Counted from the first letter of the stretch, positions 34,140 through 44,532 are shown. The stretch is 61,357 nt of DNA from Burkholderiaceae bacterium (GCA_947447945.1 CANFLR010000008.1:1-61357), one strand, 5' to 3'. A program made the numbers and translations. Notes: generated by a model from the letters alone, not told the origin.

Positions 34140-36968
34140 ATGAAGAATTTTTTAAGCCAAATGGACTTTTTGAAGCGGCATTCTACTTATGCAGAGCGTT
34201 GGCTAAATGCACAGCCCAACTGGGAAGAGTGGTTGCGGATTCAATCCCCTCAAAAAGTGGATATTGCCTTGATCCGCAATCTCTTGGGTCCTTGCGAGAG
34301 TGCTATTGCCAACGAGAGGCAAGACGAGGCCCAATTCATGGCGGACCTACGACTGGCTCGCCAGCGCCTCATGTTGTGTTTGGGATTTCGTGATCTCAAT
34401 GGTCTGGCAGATCTAGATGAGGTAACACACGGCCTGAGCGCCTTTGCTGAGTTGGCGGTTTCACTATCCATTGCGTATATCCGAGAGGATCTTGCTAAGC
34501 GCTTTGGGGTGCCATGGAATGCTGAGCGCAACATCGAAATGCCTTTAATGGTCGTTGGCATGGGCAAACTTGGCGGCTATGAGCTGAATCTTTCCTCGGA
34601 TATCGACCTGATCTTTCTGTATGAGCATGAAGGCGAGACCTTGGGAGGTCCTAAAAGTCTTTCTCACCATGAATGGTTTTCTAGGATGGGCAAGCGTCTG
34701 ATCAAGCTGATTTCTGAGCATGATGACAATGGTTTTGTATTTCGTGTGGATATGCGTCTACGACCTAATGGAGATTCAGGCCCCCTTGTGAGCAGTTTGG
34801 ATATGTTAGAAGAATATCTTTTGGTACAGGGTCGAGAATGGGAGCGCTATGCCTGGATCAAGGGTAGATTAATTGCCCCCATGCCAGACTCGCCTTCATT
34901 CTTCAGTTGTGAAAAAGCGCTGGATCAAATCATTCGTCCATTTGTTTATAGAAGACATTTAGATTACGGCGTCATTTCAGCTATTCGTGAGTTACATGCG
35001 CAAATTCAGCATGAGGCTGAGAAACGATCCTCAGGGCGCGAGGGGCGTTCGCATGACATTAAATTAGGTCGTGGTGGTATTCGGGAAATTGAATTCTTGG
35101 CCCAAATGTTTCAACTGATTCGCGGGGGCACTGACCCCCGTTTTCGGGCTCGCCCGACGCTTGAAATATTAAGCTTGATTGAGAAAGCAGGCATCCTACC
35201 TGCAAGCGAGATTTTATCCTTAAAGCGCGCTTACATATTTCTGAGGCGACTGGAGCACCGCATTCAAATTTGGGATGATCAACAGACCCATTATTTGCCA
35301 GATAGTGAAATTGCTCACGCGCGTCTCGCTCAGAGCATGGGTGGTCCCAGTGGGGCTGAGACTACAAAGCAATTTCTGACTGAGTTAGAGGGGCATCAGA
35401 ACACCGTTGCCAAACTGTTTGAAAAAGCTTTTGCTCTGAACGATAGTGAGCGCTTGGAGCTCAGCCCTTTATCCATCGACTGGGAACCAGAGGCTGACTA
35501 TTTTCCTGAGTCACTACTCCGCTGGCGCGCTTGGAATGGCGGCCCAAAGGAGATGCAATTACCAGAAAAAAGTCGTTTGATATTTCATAATCTGCTTCGC
35601 AGTGCGGCAGAGTTTTTGCGAAGGGATTTATGTGAATCGGCTACCGCTGACATTGTCTTGCTACGTTTTTTTGATTTGTTACAGGCTATTGCCAGAAGGA
35701 GCGCGTACCTCGTCATATTGGCAGAGTATCCGAAGGCTTTACTCAATGTCTTAGCATTACTAAAGGCTTCGCAGTGGGGTGCAAAATACTTAACGCAGCA
35801 TCCGCACCTCTTGGATCATTTGCTTAACCCGCATGCTGAAGCCTTTTTGGTAGAGCATCCTCAGGATTATTGGCGTAATGTTCAGGCGACTTTAAATATG
35901 CGCCTAGATGATGTGATGGCAGATGGCGATGGCTCAGAGCAGGCGATGGATATTTTACGTGTGACACACCACACCGAAACCTTTATTACCCTGTTGGCCG
36001 ATTTGGGGATTGGCGTAGAGCGTGCGTTGACTGTTGAAAAAGTTAGCGATCACCTATCCGCACTAGCGGATTTAATTCTCCAAACTACTTATGAAAGGGT
36101 GTGGCCTGTAGTCGCCAAAAAATTTGATCTGCCAGAGTCTCAATGCTTTATCCAGAATGTCCCATTTGCAGTGATTTCTTATGGGAAGTTGGGTGGCAAA
36201 GAGTTAGGCTATGCATCTGATTTGGATCTAGTATTTTTATATCAGACGCAGGAGTCTGATTACGCCGCGCAAGAAATTTATGGGCTACTGGCAAAGCGCA
36301 TGATTCATTGGCTGACCACTTACACCTCTACAGGCAGTTTGTTTGAGATTGACACCCGCTTGCGCCCTAATGGCTCAGCTGGATTTTTGGTGACCAATGC
36401 TCATGCTTTTAAGAAGTATCAGCTGCGCGAGGGTGGAAATGCAGCATGGGTCTGGGAGCATCAAGCACTCACCCGAGCCAGGTTTTCTGCCGGCAATCCT
36501 CAGGTAGGAAATTTTTTTGACGAAGTCCGTTTTGAGGTCTTAAGTCAAGCACGTAATATCGATCTTTTGCGTGATGAAATTTTAGAGATGCGACGCAAAG
36601 TTCATGCCGGCCATCCCAATCTGGCGGGCAATTTTGATTTGAAGCACGATGCTGGTGGAATGGTCGATATTGAATTCATGGTTCAGTTTTTGGTCTTGGG
36701 TTATTCATGCCAACATCATCAATTGATTGGGAACCTCGGCAACATCACTTTGCTGCATCTTGCTGGAAAGCTTGGCCTGATTGAGCAGATTTCTGCTGAT
36801 GACGTGGCCAATGCTTACCGTTTATTGAGATCGCGTCAGCATCGCTTACGCTTGGATGGGGCAGAAAAAACACGGGTTGATATTGAGGCAGAACCAACCC
36901 TAGTGAATGCCAGAAAAGCTGTCCTTGATTTATGGCGGCAGATCTTTAAAGCACCATCTCATCTCTAG
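34140..36968 (+). CDS. glnE: Bifunctional glutamine synthetase adenylyltransferase/adenylyl-removing enzyme
   Basis: Controls glutamine synthetase by adding or removing AMP in response to PII. Two nucleotidyltransferase domains are clear: GKLGGYELNLSSDIDLIFL at about 142-160 (adenylyl-removing half) and GKLGGKELGYASDLDLVFL from about 682 (adenylylating half), each with the DxD metal pair. Both halves have RLRPNG. 942 residues, full length. No strong Shine-Dalgarno precedes the ATG; another ATG lies seven codons on. It is divergent from yhdP and shares four bases with the recN stop. Confidence 0.96.
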   Translation: MKNFLSQMDFLKRHSTYAERWLNAQPNWEEWLRIQSPQKVDIALIRNLLGPCESAIANERQDEAQFMADLRLARQRLMLCLGFRDLNGLADLDEVTHGLSAFAELAVSLSIAYIREDLAKRFGVPWNAERNIEMPLMVVGMGKLGGYELNLSSDIDLIFLYEHEGETLGGPKSLSHHEWFSRMGKRLIKLISEHDDNGFVFRVDMRLRPNGDSGPLVSSLDMLEEYLLVQGREWERYAWIKGRLIAPMPDSPSFFSCEKALDQIIRPFVYRRHLDYGVISAIRELHAQIQHEAEKRSSGREGRSHDIKLGRGGIREIEFLAQMFQLIRGGTDPRFRARPTLEILSLIEKAGILPASEILSLKRAYIFLRRLEHRIQIWDDQQTHYLPDSEIAHARLAQSMGGPSGAETTKQFLTELEGHQNTVAKLFEKAFALNDSERLELSPLSIDWEPEADYFPESLLRWRAWNGGPKEMQLPEKSRLIFHNLLRSAAEFLRRDLCESATADIVLLRFFDLLQAIARRSAYLVILAEYPKALLNVLALLKASQWGAKYLTQHPHLLDHLLNPHAEAFLVEHPQDYWRNVQATLNMRLDDVMADGDGSEQAMDILRVTHHTETFITLLADLGIGVERALTVEKVSDHLSALADLILQTTYERVWPVVAKKFDLPESQCFIQNVPFAVISYGKLGGKELGYASDLDLVFLYQTQESDYAAQEIYGLLAKRMIHWLTTYTSTGSLFEIDTRLRPNGSAGFLVTNAHAFKKYQLREGGNAAWVWEHQALTRARFSAGNPQVGNFFDEVRFEVLSQARNIDLLRDEILEMRRKVHAGHPNLAGNFDLKHDAGGMVDIEFMVQFLVLGYSCQHHQLIGNLGNITLLHLAGKLGLIEQISADDVANAYRLLRSRQHRLRLDGAEKTRVDIEAEPTLVNARKAVLDLWRQIFKAPSHL

Positions 36969-38635
36969 CTCTGTTCGAGAAGTTCGCGGGCGTGACGACG
37001 GGTGGTATCAGTAATGGTTGCGCCGCCCAGCATCCGGGCGACTTCCTCAACCCGAGCTGACCTGGCCAGAGGGCTAACTTGCGAAAGTGTTTTATCTCCG
37101 CTTTGGGATTTGGAGACTTTCAGGTGGTGATTGCCCTGTGCAGCCACTTGCGGTAAGTGGGTGACACATAAAATTTGATGTGATTCGCCAAGCTGCCGCA
37201 ATAGTTGTCCAACGGTTTCAGCAACTGCGCCACCAATTCCTGCATCAACTTCATCAAATATGAGCGTCGGTGTAAAAGATGCTTTGCTAGTAATGACGCT
37301 AATGGCTAGACTAATGCGGGCCAATTCCCCGCCTGAGGCCACTTTTGCCAAGGAGCGGGGGGTGCTGCCTGCATGGCCCGCCACTAAAAATTCAATTTGC
37401 TCTAAGCCATTCAAGCCACCTTCGCTTAATGGGGTGAGGGCAATCTCCAGCTGTCCGCCAGCCATCGATAAGGTTTGCATCGCCTCGGTAACTAACTTGC
37501 CAAGTTCGGCTGCTGCCTGATTACGTTTCTGCGATAGTTGTTTTGCGATTTTCAGATATGCAGCTTCCTCTTGCTTTACTTTTTCACGTAAGGCCTCAAT
37601 GTTTTGCGATGCAGTGAGAGCCTCAAGACGATCGGCAGCCTCAATTAGTAAGTTGGGAAGTTCATTCGCCTCAGTACGGTATTTCCTGGCGGCGCTATGG
37701 AGTGCTTGCATGCGCTCCTCTACTTGACCCAAGCGTTCGGGGTCTAAATCTAATTTTTGGAGGTAGCGATTGAGGCTGTGAACAGCCTCCTCCACTTGGA
37801 TTTGTGCAGACTCAAGTGACTGGCTGACTTCACTTAATCCAGCATCGTGCTGGGCTAATGCGCTCATATTCGAGCTAGCCTTGGAAAGGGTGGATGCGAC
37901 AGAATGTTCGGCTTCGCTAAGGGCATCAAGTGCTTCTTGGCATCCGCTGATAAGCTTGGCGCCATTGGCAAGTCGCGCATGCTCAGTTTGAATTTGATCC
38001 CATTCTCCCGCTTGTGGCGAGAGTTCAGTTAATTCTTCAAGCTGCCATTCCAGGCGCTCCCGCTCCCGTTCAATATCTTGGCCCGCATTTTCAGCTTGGA
38101 CTAGGCGACGACGAGACTCATGAAGGATCTTGAAAGCTTGCGCTACTTCAAGGACGATTGGTAATAGACCTGCATGGCGGTCGAGTAGTTCACGCTGGGC
38201 ACCACTTTTTAAGAGAAGTTGGTGGGCATGTTGACCATGAATATCTACTAATTGATCGCCAGCTTCCCGCAATTGCGCCAGTGTAGCTACGCTGCCATTG
38301 AGAAAGGCGCGGCTTCGTCCATTGCTTTCAATAGTTCTTTTGAGAAGCAGACTTTGACCCCCCTCTTCAATCGGAAAACCTTGCCCATCAAGCCATTGAT
38401 TGAAGTGTTCCACTTGCGAGCCATCAATGTGAAAGAGCGCGCTAATTTCCGCGCGTTGACTACCCTCCCGAATTTGACTGCTGTCTGCACGCTCTCCAAG
38501 TACTAGGCCTAAGGCATCTAAGAGGATAGATTTTCCAGCTCCGGTTTCACCGGTTAAAACGGTAAAACCCGCAGCAAAATCCAATTCGAGTTGATCAACA
38601 ATGACAAAGTCACGGAGTGCGAGAGTTTGAAGCAT
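36965..38635 (-). CDS. recN: DNA repair protein RecN
   Basis: SMC-like ATPase used in double-strand break repair. Walker A is LTGETGAGKSILLDALGLVLGERAD (Gly-rich loop 29-36). A long coiled-coil arm (about residues 155-370) holds many Leu/Glu/Gln heptads. The C-terminal signature is GGELARISLAISV, followed by Walker B TLIFDEVDAGIGG and the CVTHLPQVAAQGNHH switch. 556 residues. It lies 26 bases after nadK. Confidence 0.96.
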   Translation of the reverse strand: MLQTLALRDFVIVDQLELDFAAGFTVLTGETGAGKSILLDALGLVLGERADSSQIREGSQRAEISALFHIDGSQVEHFNQWLDGQGFPIEEGGQSLLLKRTIESNGRSRAFLNGSVATLAQLREAGDQLVDIHGQHAHQLLLKSGAQRELLDRHAGLLPIVLEVAQAFKILHESRRRLVQAENAGQDIERERERLEWQLEELTELSPQAGEWDQIQTEHARLANGAKLISGCQEALDALSEAEHSVASTLSKASSNMSALAQHDAGLSEVSQSLESAQIQVEEAVHSLNRYLQKLDLDPERLGQVEERMQALHSAARKYRTEANELPNLLIEAADRLEALTASQNIEALREKVKQEEAAYLKIAKQLSQKRNQAAAELGKLVTEAMQTLSMAGGQLEIALTPLSEGGLNGLEQIEFLVAGHAGSTPRSLAKVASGGELARISLAISVITSKASFTPTLIFDEVDAGIGGAVAETVGQLLRQLGESHQILCVTHLPQVAAQGNHHLKVSKSQSGDKTLSQVSPLARSARVEEVARMLGGATITDTTRRHARELLEQS

Positions 38636-38661
38636 GTCTTAGCGTAGCAAAGAACTCGACA

Positions 38662-39567
38662 TCAGAATGTCGATGGGTACTCATTCCAGTGCAGTTTCTC
38701 GCGCAAGGTTTTGTAGTCACTATGACTGCGAGGGTGCAAGAGGGTGATGGTTTTGTCAGATTGACGCACTTCAATTTTGTCACCGGTTTGCAAGTCTGTT
38801 TGTGACTGCATATCGAAATTCACAATCACCTGCCGACCATCTACCACTTCAATGCTGGTAAGGGAGTCTGGTGGCAAGACGATTGGACGATTGGAGAGCG
38901 AGTGAGGTGCAATTGGCGCTAGCAAAATGCCTGCGACACGAGGATGCAGAATCGGGCCGCCGGCAGATAAAGCGTAGGCAGTAGAGCCGGTCGGTGTAGA
39001 AACAATCAAACCATCAGAACGTTGGTTGTACATGAAGGACCCATTCACTTGGACTGCAAGTTCCACCATGCCAGAGATTCCAGAGCGATTAACGACAACA
39101 TCATTTAAGGCGAGCGCGCGATTCATTTCCTTGCCATTTCGCACAACTACTGCATCTAATAAAGTTCTGGTATCTGCTTCGTATTCACCGGCAATGATTT
39201 TCGGCAGAACAGTATGTACGTCTCCAATCGGAATATCGGTCATGTAACCTAGTCGACCCATATTGATTCCAACCAGAGGAACATTGCTGCCAGCAAGTTG
39301 GCGACCAATGCCCAGCATGGTGCCGTCGCCACCCAAAACTACCGCAAGATCAATGGTTCCTGCAAAGTCTTCAGCATTTTTACTGGGATAGCCCTTGAGC
39401 TTTAAATGTTCAGCAGTAGAGGTTTCAAAAAATGCCTCGCAACCCAAGCTGGAAACGAGCTTAGCAAGGTCATTTAAGTGTTCCTCGATGCCTTCGGCCT
39501 GATATTTACCGACAAACGCAACCCGGCCAAAGGCCTTTTTGATGGAATTTGAGGATGGGCTTAACAT
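38662..39567 (-). CDS. nadK: NAD kinase
   Basis: Phosphorylates NAD to NADP. GGDGTMLG at about 79-86 holds the catalytic Asp, followed by NMGRLGYMTDI and TPTGSTAYALSAGGPI, the standard NAD kinase motifs. I choose the ATG at 39567 (301 residues); the frame stays open upstream to 39642, but those 25 residues are unlike the family and run through the start of hrcA. The nadK and hrcA start codons are then only about 37 bases apart. Confidence 0.95.
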   Translation of the reverse strand: MLSPSSNSIKKAFGRVAFVGKYQAEGIEEHLNDLAKLVSSLGCEAFFETSTAEHLKLKGYPSKNAEDFAGTIDLAVVLGGDGTMLGIGRQLAGSNVPLVGINMGRLGYMTDIPIGDVHTVLPKIIAGEYEADTRTLLDAVVVRNGKEMNRALALNDVVVNRSGISGMVELAVQVNGSFMYNQRSDGLIVSTPTGSTAYALSAGGPILHPRVAGILLAPIAPHSLSNRPIVLPPDSLTSIEVVDGRQVIVNFDMQSQTDLQTGDKIEVRQSDKTITLLHPRSHSDYKTLREKLHWNEYPSTF

Positions 39568-39604
39568 ATAACGATTAAACCATAGGCATAAAATCCCTTC
39601 CACC

Positions 39605-40618
39605 ATGGATGATCGTTCCCGCGCTTTACTGAAAACCCTCATCGAGCGCTATATCGAGGAGGGTCAACCTATTGGTTCTCGGACCTTATCCCGGTTCTCG
39701 GGCCTAGACCTCTCTGCCGCTACCATCCGCAATGTGATGTCTGATTTAGAGGAGTTGGGCTTGGTGACTAGCCCGCATACCTCAGCCGGTCGTATTCCCA
39801 CCCCAAGGGGCTACCGTTTGTTTGTGGATACGATGGTAACGGTGCGTCCCTTAGAGGAAGTTGCAGCGCGCGAGGTCGAAAAAGGGCTTTTGCCTGACTC
39901 CCCGCAAAGGGTTTTGAGTGCCGCCGCCCAAATTTTGTCTAATTTGACTCATTTTGCCGGTGTGGTGATGACCCCCAAGCGCGCTCAAGTGTTTAAGCAT
40001 ATTGAGTTCCTACGCCTAGGGGAGGGCAAGATTTTATTGATTGTGGTGACCCCAGAGGGTGATGTTCAAAACCGTATTCTGCCAACCACTCAGGATTACA
40101 CCCCCAGTCAATTAATTGAGGCGGGTAATTTTATTAATGCCCAATTTGCCGGCAAGAGTTTTGAACATGTAAGAGCTCATCTCAAATCTGATTTGGATAA
40201 CCTTAGAAGTGATATCTCAGGCTTGATGGCTCTAGCCTTACAAAGCGGAGTATCGGACTATGGCATGGGTCAAAGCGATGTCGTTTTGTCCGGTGAGCGT
40301 CGCCTACTCAATGTCGGCGACTTGAGTTCTAATTTGGATAAGTTGCGCAAGATGTTTGACATGCTGGAGCAAAAGTCTGTTTTGATGCAACTCTTGGATG
40401 TGTCGAGTCATGCGGATGGTATTCAAATCTTTATTGGGGGCGAGAGCGATTTACTGCCCTATGAGGATTTAGCAGTGATTAGTGCGCCGTATAGTGTTGA
40501 TGGGCGTATCGTTGGAACTCTTGGCGTGATCGGCCCGACTCGGATGGCTTATGACAGAGTGATTCCTATTGTAGATATCACTTCCAAATTGCTGTCTGGA
40601 GCCTTGAGTTCTTCATGA
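39605..40618 (+). CDS. hrcA: Heat-inducible transcription repressor HrcA
   Basis: Repressor that binds CIRCE inverted repeats and is kept folded by GroEL. The N-terminal winged helix reads [23 protein letters not shown], then [18 protein letters not shown] and [22 protein letters not shown]. The C-terminal domain has [17 protein letters not shown]. 337 residues. It heads hrcA-hemH-grpE-dnaK-dnaJ. I found no CIRCE element (TTAGCACTC-N9-GAGTGCTAA) in the window, so its targets, probably groESL, lie elsewhere. Confidence 0.95.
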   Translation: MDDRSRALLKTLIERYIEEGQPIGSRTLSRFSGLDLSAATIRNVMSDLEELGLVTSPHTSAGRIPTPRGYRLFVDTMVTVRPLEEVAAREVEKGLLPDSPQRVLSAAAQILSNLTHFAGVVMTPKRAQVFKHIEFLRLGEGKILLIVVTPEGDVQNRILPTTQDYTPSQLIEAGNFINAQFAGKSFEHVRAHLKSDLDNLRSDISGLMALALQSGVSDYGMGQSDVVLSGERRLLNVGDLSSNLDKLRKMFDMLEQKSVLMQLLDVSSHADGIQIFIGGESDLLPYEDLAVISAPYSVDGRIVGTLGVIGPTRMAYDRVIPIVDITSKLLSGALSSS

Positions 40619-40667
40619 CTGGTATCCCTAGCCAGACTACCCCATTATTTTTTAGAGACCCATTGCC

Positions 40668-41756
40668 TTGAACCAAAATCCTCATCTTCGCACTTCCAAA
40701 ACAGCCATCTTGTTGCTGAACTTAGGAACGCCATCTGCGCCGACACCAAAGGCAGTGAGGTCGTATCTCAAAGAGTTTCTGTCCGATCCGCGTGTAGTAG
40801 AAATTCCGAGGGTAATCTGGTGGTGTATTTTGAATGTCATTATTTTGCCCATTCGCAGTAGCGTATCAGCAAAAAAATATGCCTCGATTTGGCTGCCTAA
40901 GTTAGGCTCTCCCTTGATGCATTACTCTCGTTTTCAGGCTAAAGGTTTGAGTGAAAAATTGACCGATGAAGGTCATGTTGTATTGGTTGATTTAGCGATG
41001 CGCTATGGCCAGCCATCAATTCAGGAAGCGCTTGAAGCCCTGCAGTCTCAAGGGATGGAGCGTCTCTTGTTGTTGCCTTTATATCCGCAATACTCTGCGA
41101 CAACTACAGCCTCTAGCTTTGATGAAGTTTTTCGAGTACTTGGGACTTGGCGCAATCAGCCGGAACTTCGTTTGGTAAAACACTATCACGACAATGCAGC
41201 CTATATCGCTGCTTTGCGAGATCAAGTATTAAGTAAATGGGATCAGGATGGGCGACCCGATTTTTCTAGTGGTGATCGCTTCGTGATGTCTTTTCATGGT
41301 TTACCTAAGCGCAACTTATTGAAGGGCGATCCCTATCATTGTGAATGCCTCAAAACAGGTCGCCTGCTTGGTGAGGCCCTGGGTTTAATAGCGGGCCAGT
41401 ATCTTGTGACGTTTCAGTCGCGCTTTGGTAAGGCAGAGTGGCTCAAACCCTATACGGCACCTTCGATTGAGAAACTGGCAGAGGAGGGTTGTCAACGCAT
41501 TGATATCTTCTGCCCTGGATTTCCAGCTGATTGCTTGGAAACTCTAGAAGAGATTGCCATGGAGGCGCGGGATATTTTCTTGGAACATGGCGGGCAGGAT
41601 TATCGCTATATCCCTTGTTTGAATGGCAACCCCAAATGGATCAATGCTTTGAGTGATATTGCCCATGAGCACCTACAAGGCTGGCCTTTGGGCGTTGAGT
41701 CAGACGCTGTGCTGGCTTTGCGAAGTGAGCGCGCTGAGGCCCAAGCGCTGACTTGA
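40668..41756 (+). CDS. hemH: Ferrochelatase
   Basis: Inserts iron into protoporphyrin IX, the final step of haem synthesis. The metal-site His lies in MSFHGLPKRNL (about 210), and later motifs are YLVTFQSRFGKAEWLKPYT and FCPGFPADCLETLEEI, with the conserved Glu. 362 residues. The start is a TTG; no ATG is near the conserved N-terminus. Its stop codon lies inside the -35 box of the grpE heat-shock promoter. Confidence 0.94.
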   Translation: MNQNPHLRTSKTAILLLNLGTPSAPTPKAVRSYLKEFLSDPRVVEIPRVIWWCILNVIILPIRSSVSAKKYASIWLPKLGSPLMHYSRFQAKGLSEKLTDEGHVVLVDLAMRYGQPSIQEALEALQSQGMERLLLLPLYPQYSATTTASSFDEVFRVLGTWRNQPELRLVKHYHDNAAYIAALRDQVLSKWDQDGRPDFSSGDRFVMSFHGLPKRNLLKGDPYHCECLKTGRLLGEALGLIAGQYLVTFQSRFGKAEWLKPYTAPSIEKLAEEGCQRIDIFCPGFPADCLETLEEIAMEARDIFLEHGGQDYRYIPCLNGNPKWINALSDIAHEHLQGWPLGVESDAVLALRSERAEAQALT

Positions 41757-41779
41757 AATCCAATAATGTGCCCCCATAT
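41752..41779 (+). promoter_or_regulatory. Sigma-32 (heat-shock) promoter of grpE
   Basis: CTTGAAA at 41752-41758 and CCCCATAT at 41772-41779 match the RpoH consensus (CTTGAAA / CCCCATNT) at every fixed base, with a 13-base spacer. The -35 box spans the hemH stop codon. Transcription should begin near 41786, giving a leader of about 37 bases. Confidence 0.88.
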
Positions 41780-41822
41780 GGCAAAGCAGTAGCCATTCTT
41801 ATAGAAAAGTGAATTCCTTGTC

Positions 41823-42374
41823 ATGACATCAGAAAATCAACACTCTCCTGAAGATCAGCCAAAAGAGCATTTAGAGGCGGATCAACCGGAGCAGACTATT
41901 GCTGAACCTGCAGAGCAGGCTTCGGAGCAGATCATTGCCGATTTAAATCAAAAGCTGGCTGAGATGCAAGATAACTATCTGCGCGCCAAAGCGGAAGGTG
42001 AAAATATTCGTCGCCGTGCCGTAGAAGACATTGCCAAAGCGCATAAATTCGCAATTGAGGGTTTTGCTGAAAATCTCGTGCCAGTGACCGACAGTTTGTA
42101 CGCTGCCTTGAGTGCTGAGGCCGTTGATGCCAAAGCTTTTAAGGAAGGCCTAGAAATTACCCTCAAGCAGTTGCTCAGCGCCTTTGAAAAAGGCCGAATG
42201 ACTGAAATTAATCCTGCTGTGGGAGATAAATTTGACCCCCATCACCATCAGGCAATTGCCTCAGTTCCTTCGGAGCAGGCTCCTAATACTGTGGTTTCTG
42301 TGCTTCAGCGTGGTTACTCGATTTCCGATCGGGTTCTTAGGCCCGCTTTAGTGACCGTAAGCGCAGCCCAGTAA
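41823..42374 (+). CDS. grpE: Nucleotide exchange factor GrpE
   Basis: Thermosensitive release factor for ADP from DnaK. The first 40 residues are acidic and disordered, then a long helix ([47 protein letters not shown]) and the beta-wing ending with [18 protein letters not shown] and [21 protein letters not shown]. 183 residues. It is preceded by its own sigma-32 promoter and followed by an intrinsic terminator. Confidence 0.96.
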   Translation: MTSENQHSPEDQPKEHLEADQPEQTIAEPAEQASEQIIADLNQKLAEMQDNYLRAKAEGENIRRRAVEDIAKAHKFAIEGFAENLVPVTDSLYAALSAEAVDAKAFKEGLEITLKQLLSAFEKGRMTEINPAVGDKFDPHHHQAIASVPSEQAPNTVVSVLQRGYSISDRVLRPALVTVSAAQ

Positions 42375-42409
42375 GGCCTAAATCGCCTTTTTAAGGCCTC
42401 AAAACAGCG

Positions 42410-42435
42410 AAAAAAGGCAAAATCCTGCCTTTTTT
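42410..42435 (+). terminator. Intrinsic terminator between grpE and dnaK
   Basis: A ten-pair stem AAAAAAGGCA/TGCCTTTTTT with a six-base loop ends in a T-run. It lies 36 bases after grpE and just before the dnaK heat-shock promoter, so grpE and dnaK can be separate transcripts. The A-run on the left arm would let it also work leftward. Confidence 0.8.
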
Positions 42436-42446
42436 GCCCTCAAGCC

Positions 42447-42474
42447 CTTGAATTTAGTTTTTTAGACCCCATTT
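42447..42474 (+). promoter_or_regulatory. Sigma-32 (heat-shock) promoter of dnaK
   Basis: CTTGAAT at 42447-42453 and CCCCATTT at 42467-42474 with a 13-base spacer, the same spacing as at grpE. The context CCCTTGAA and CCCCATTTA fits the extended RpoH consensus. It begins 11 bases after the grpE terminator stem and leaves a dnaK leader of about 45 bases. Confidence 0.88.
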
Positions 42475-42527
42475 ATTGAGTATCGATTTATCGCTATGAC
42501 ACAAACAATTTAATTTTTGGAGTAATG

Positions 42528-44465
42528 ATGGGAAAAATGATCGGAATTGACTTAGGAACCACGAACTCGTGCGTTTCTGTAATTGAAAATAACGCCCCCA
42601 AGGTTCTTGAGAATGCCGAAGGTGGCCGCACTACCCCATCCATCATTGCCTATATGGAGGATGGTGAGGTATTGGTTGGGGCGCCCGCAAAGCGCCAGTC
42701 AGTCACAAATCCTAAAAATACCGTTTACGCAGTGAAGCGTTTGATGGGTCGTAAATTTACCGATGCCGAAGTGCAAAAAGATATCGGCCTGATGCCTTAC
42801 GCCATTATTCAAGCTGATAACGGCGATGCTTGGGTTCAGGCGCGTGACAAGAAAATGGCCCCACAACAGGTCTCTGCTGAGATCTTGCGCAAGATGAAAA
42901 AAACTGCGGAAGATTACCTTGGTGAAGAAGTGACTGAGGCGGTGATTACTGTTCCGGCTTACTTTAATGACAGCCAACGTCAAGCAACTAAAGATGCTGG
43001 TCGTATTGCTGGTTTGGACGTCAAGCGCATTATCAACGAGCCTACTGCTGCGGCATTGGCATTCGGTTTAGACAAGCAAGATAAAGTTGATCGCAAGATT
43101 GCGGTCTATGACTTAGGTGGTGGTACGTTTGACGTATCCATTATTGAAATTGCCAATGTGGATGGCGAGAAGCAGTTTGAAGTGCTCTCTACTAATGGCG
43201 ATACTTTCTTGGGTGGCGAGGACTTTGACCAACGCATTATTGACTGGATCATTGCGGAGTTTAAGAAAGAACAAGGTGTTGATTTGAGTAAGGATGTATT
43301 GGCCTTGCAGCGCTTAAAAGACGCTGCTGAAAAAGCCAAGATCGAATTATCGTCCGCTCAGCAGACTGAAATTAACCTGCCTTACGTTACCGCCGATGCC
43401 AGCGGCCCCAAGCATTTAAATCTCAAATTAACTCGCGCCAAGTTGGAGTCTTTGGTTGAGGAGTTGATTACCCGTACTGCCGGTCCCTGCCTTACAGCCA
43501 TTAAAGATGCTGGTGTCAACGTAGCCGATATCGACGACGTGATTTTAGTCGGTGGTCAAACCCGCATGCCTGCAGTGCAAGACAAAGTAAAAGAAATTTT
43601 TGGTAAAGAGCCACGCAAAGATGTGAACCCTGACGAAGCGGTTGCTGTTGGTGCAGCTATTCAAGGTTCCGTATTGTCAGGCGATCGTAAAGATGTACTG
43701 CTCTTAGACGTCACCCCATTGTCCCTAGGTATTGAAACCTTAGGCGGCGTGATGACGAAGATGATTCCGAAGAACACAACGATTCCCACCAAGCATTCAC
43801 AAGTCTATTCCACAGCGGAAGATAACCAGCCTGCCGTCACCATTAAATGTTTCCAAGGTGAGCGTGAAATGGCTGCAGCTAATAAGCTATTGGGTGAATT
43901 TAACCTTGAAGGTATTGCACCAGCGCAACGTGGCATGCCACAAATTGAAGTGACCTTTGATATTGATGCCAATGGTATTTTGCATGTCACCGCAAAAGAC
44001 AAAACCACCGGTAAAGAAAACAAGATCACCATCAAGGCAAATTCTGGTTTGACCGAAGAAGAAATTCAACGCATGGTGAAAGACGCTGAAGCGAATGCCG
44101 CAGAAGATAAGAAAGTTCTCGAGTTGGTTACTGCCCGTAATACTGCTGATGCTTTAGCGCACTCGACTAAGAAAGCGCTCGAAGAGCACGGCGCAAGCTT
44201 GGAAGCTTCTGAAAAAGAAGCAATCGAGGCAGCTCTAAAAGAGCTTGATGAGGCAATTAAGGGAAGCGATAAAGCTGCGATTGAGGTAAAGACAGAAGCC
44301 TTGGGTAAAGCAAGCCAGAAGCTGGGTGAGAAAGCCATGGCTGCTGAGCAAGCAAAAGCTGGAGGCGGCGCCGCTCCTGGCGCAGCACCGGGTGGCCCTC
44401 AAGCCTCTGCTCCAGATGCTGATGTAGTCGATGCTGACTTCAAAGAGGTTGATGAGAAGAAGTAA
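42528..44465 (+). CDS. dnaK: Chaperone protein DnaK (Hsp70)
   Basis: ATP-driven chaperone. The nucleotide-binding domain opens with [15 protein letters not shown] and contains [34 protein letters not shown] and [13 protein letters not shown]. The substrate-binding domain has [20 protein letters not shown], and the Gly/Ala lid tail ends [16 protein letters not shown]. Tandem ATGs occur; the second sits five bases from a GGAG and gives the family N-terminus (645 residues). Confidence 0.97.
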   Translation: MGKMIGIDLGTTNSCVSVIENNAPKVLENAEGGRTTPSIIAYMEDGEVLVGAPAKRQSVTNPKNTVYAVKRLMGRKFTDAEVQKDIGLMPYAIIQADNGDAWVQARDKKMAPQQVSAEILRKMKKTAEDYLGEEVTEAVITVPAYFNDSQRQATKDAGRIAGLDVKRIINEPTAAALAFGLDKQDKVDRKIAVYDLGGGTFDVSIIEIANVDGEKQFEVLSTNGDTFLGGEDFDQRIIDWIIAEFKKEQGVDLSKDVLALQRLKDAAEKAKIELSSAQQTEINLPYVTADASGPKHLNLKLTRAKLESLVEELITRTAGPCLTAIKDAGVNVADIDDVILVGGQTRMPAVQDKVKEIFGKEPRKDVNPDEAVAVGAAIQGSVLSGDRKDVLLLDVTPLSLGIETLGGVMTKMIPKNTTIPTKHSQVYSTAEDNQPAVTIKCFQGEREMAAANKLLGEFNLEGIAPAQRGMPQIEVTFDIDANGILHVTAKDKTTGKENKITIKANSGLTEEEIQRMVKDAEANAAEDKKVLELVTARNTADALAHSTKKALEEHGASLEASEKEAIEAALKELDEAIKGSDKAAIEVKTEALGKASQKLGEKAMAAEQAKAGGGAAPGAAPGGPQASAPDADVVDADFKEVDEKK

Positions 44466-44507
44466 TCGGGAGCCATTTGAAAACGGTATTTTTGAAGTAA
44501 CTAAATA

Positions 44508-44532
44508 ACAAGTCGGCCACGCGCCGACTTGT
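44508..44532 (+). promoter_or_regulatory. Perfect hairpin between dnaK and dnaJ
   Basis: A ten-pair perfect stem ACAAGTCGGC/GCCGACTTGT with a five-base CACGC loop. No T-run follows, so it is not an ordinary terminator. It ends 28 bases before the dnaJ start and 16 bases before its Shine-Dalgarno. Candidate roles are partial attenuation, an mRNA processing or stability element, or tuning of the DnaK:DnaJ ratio. Confidence 0.75.
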
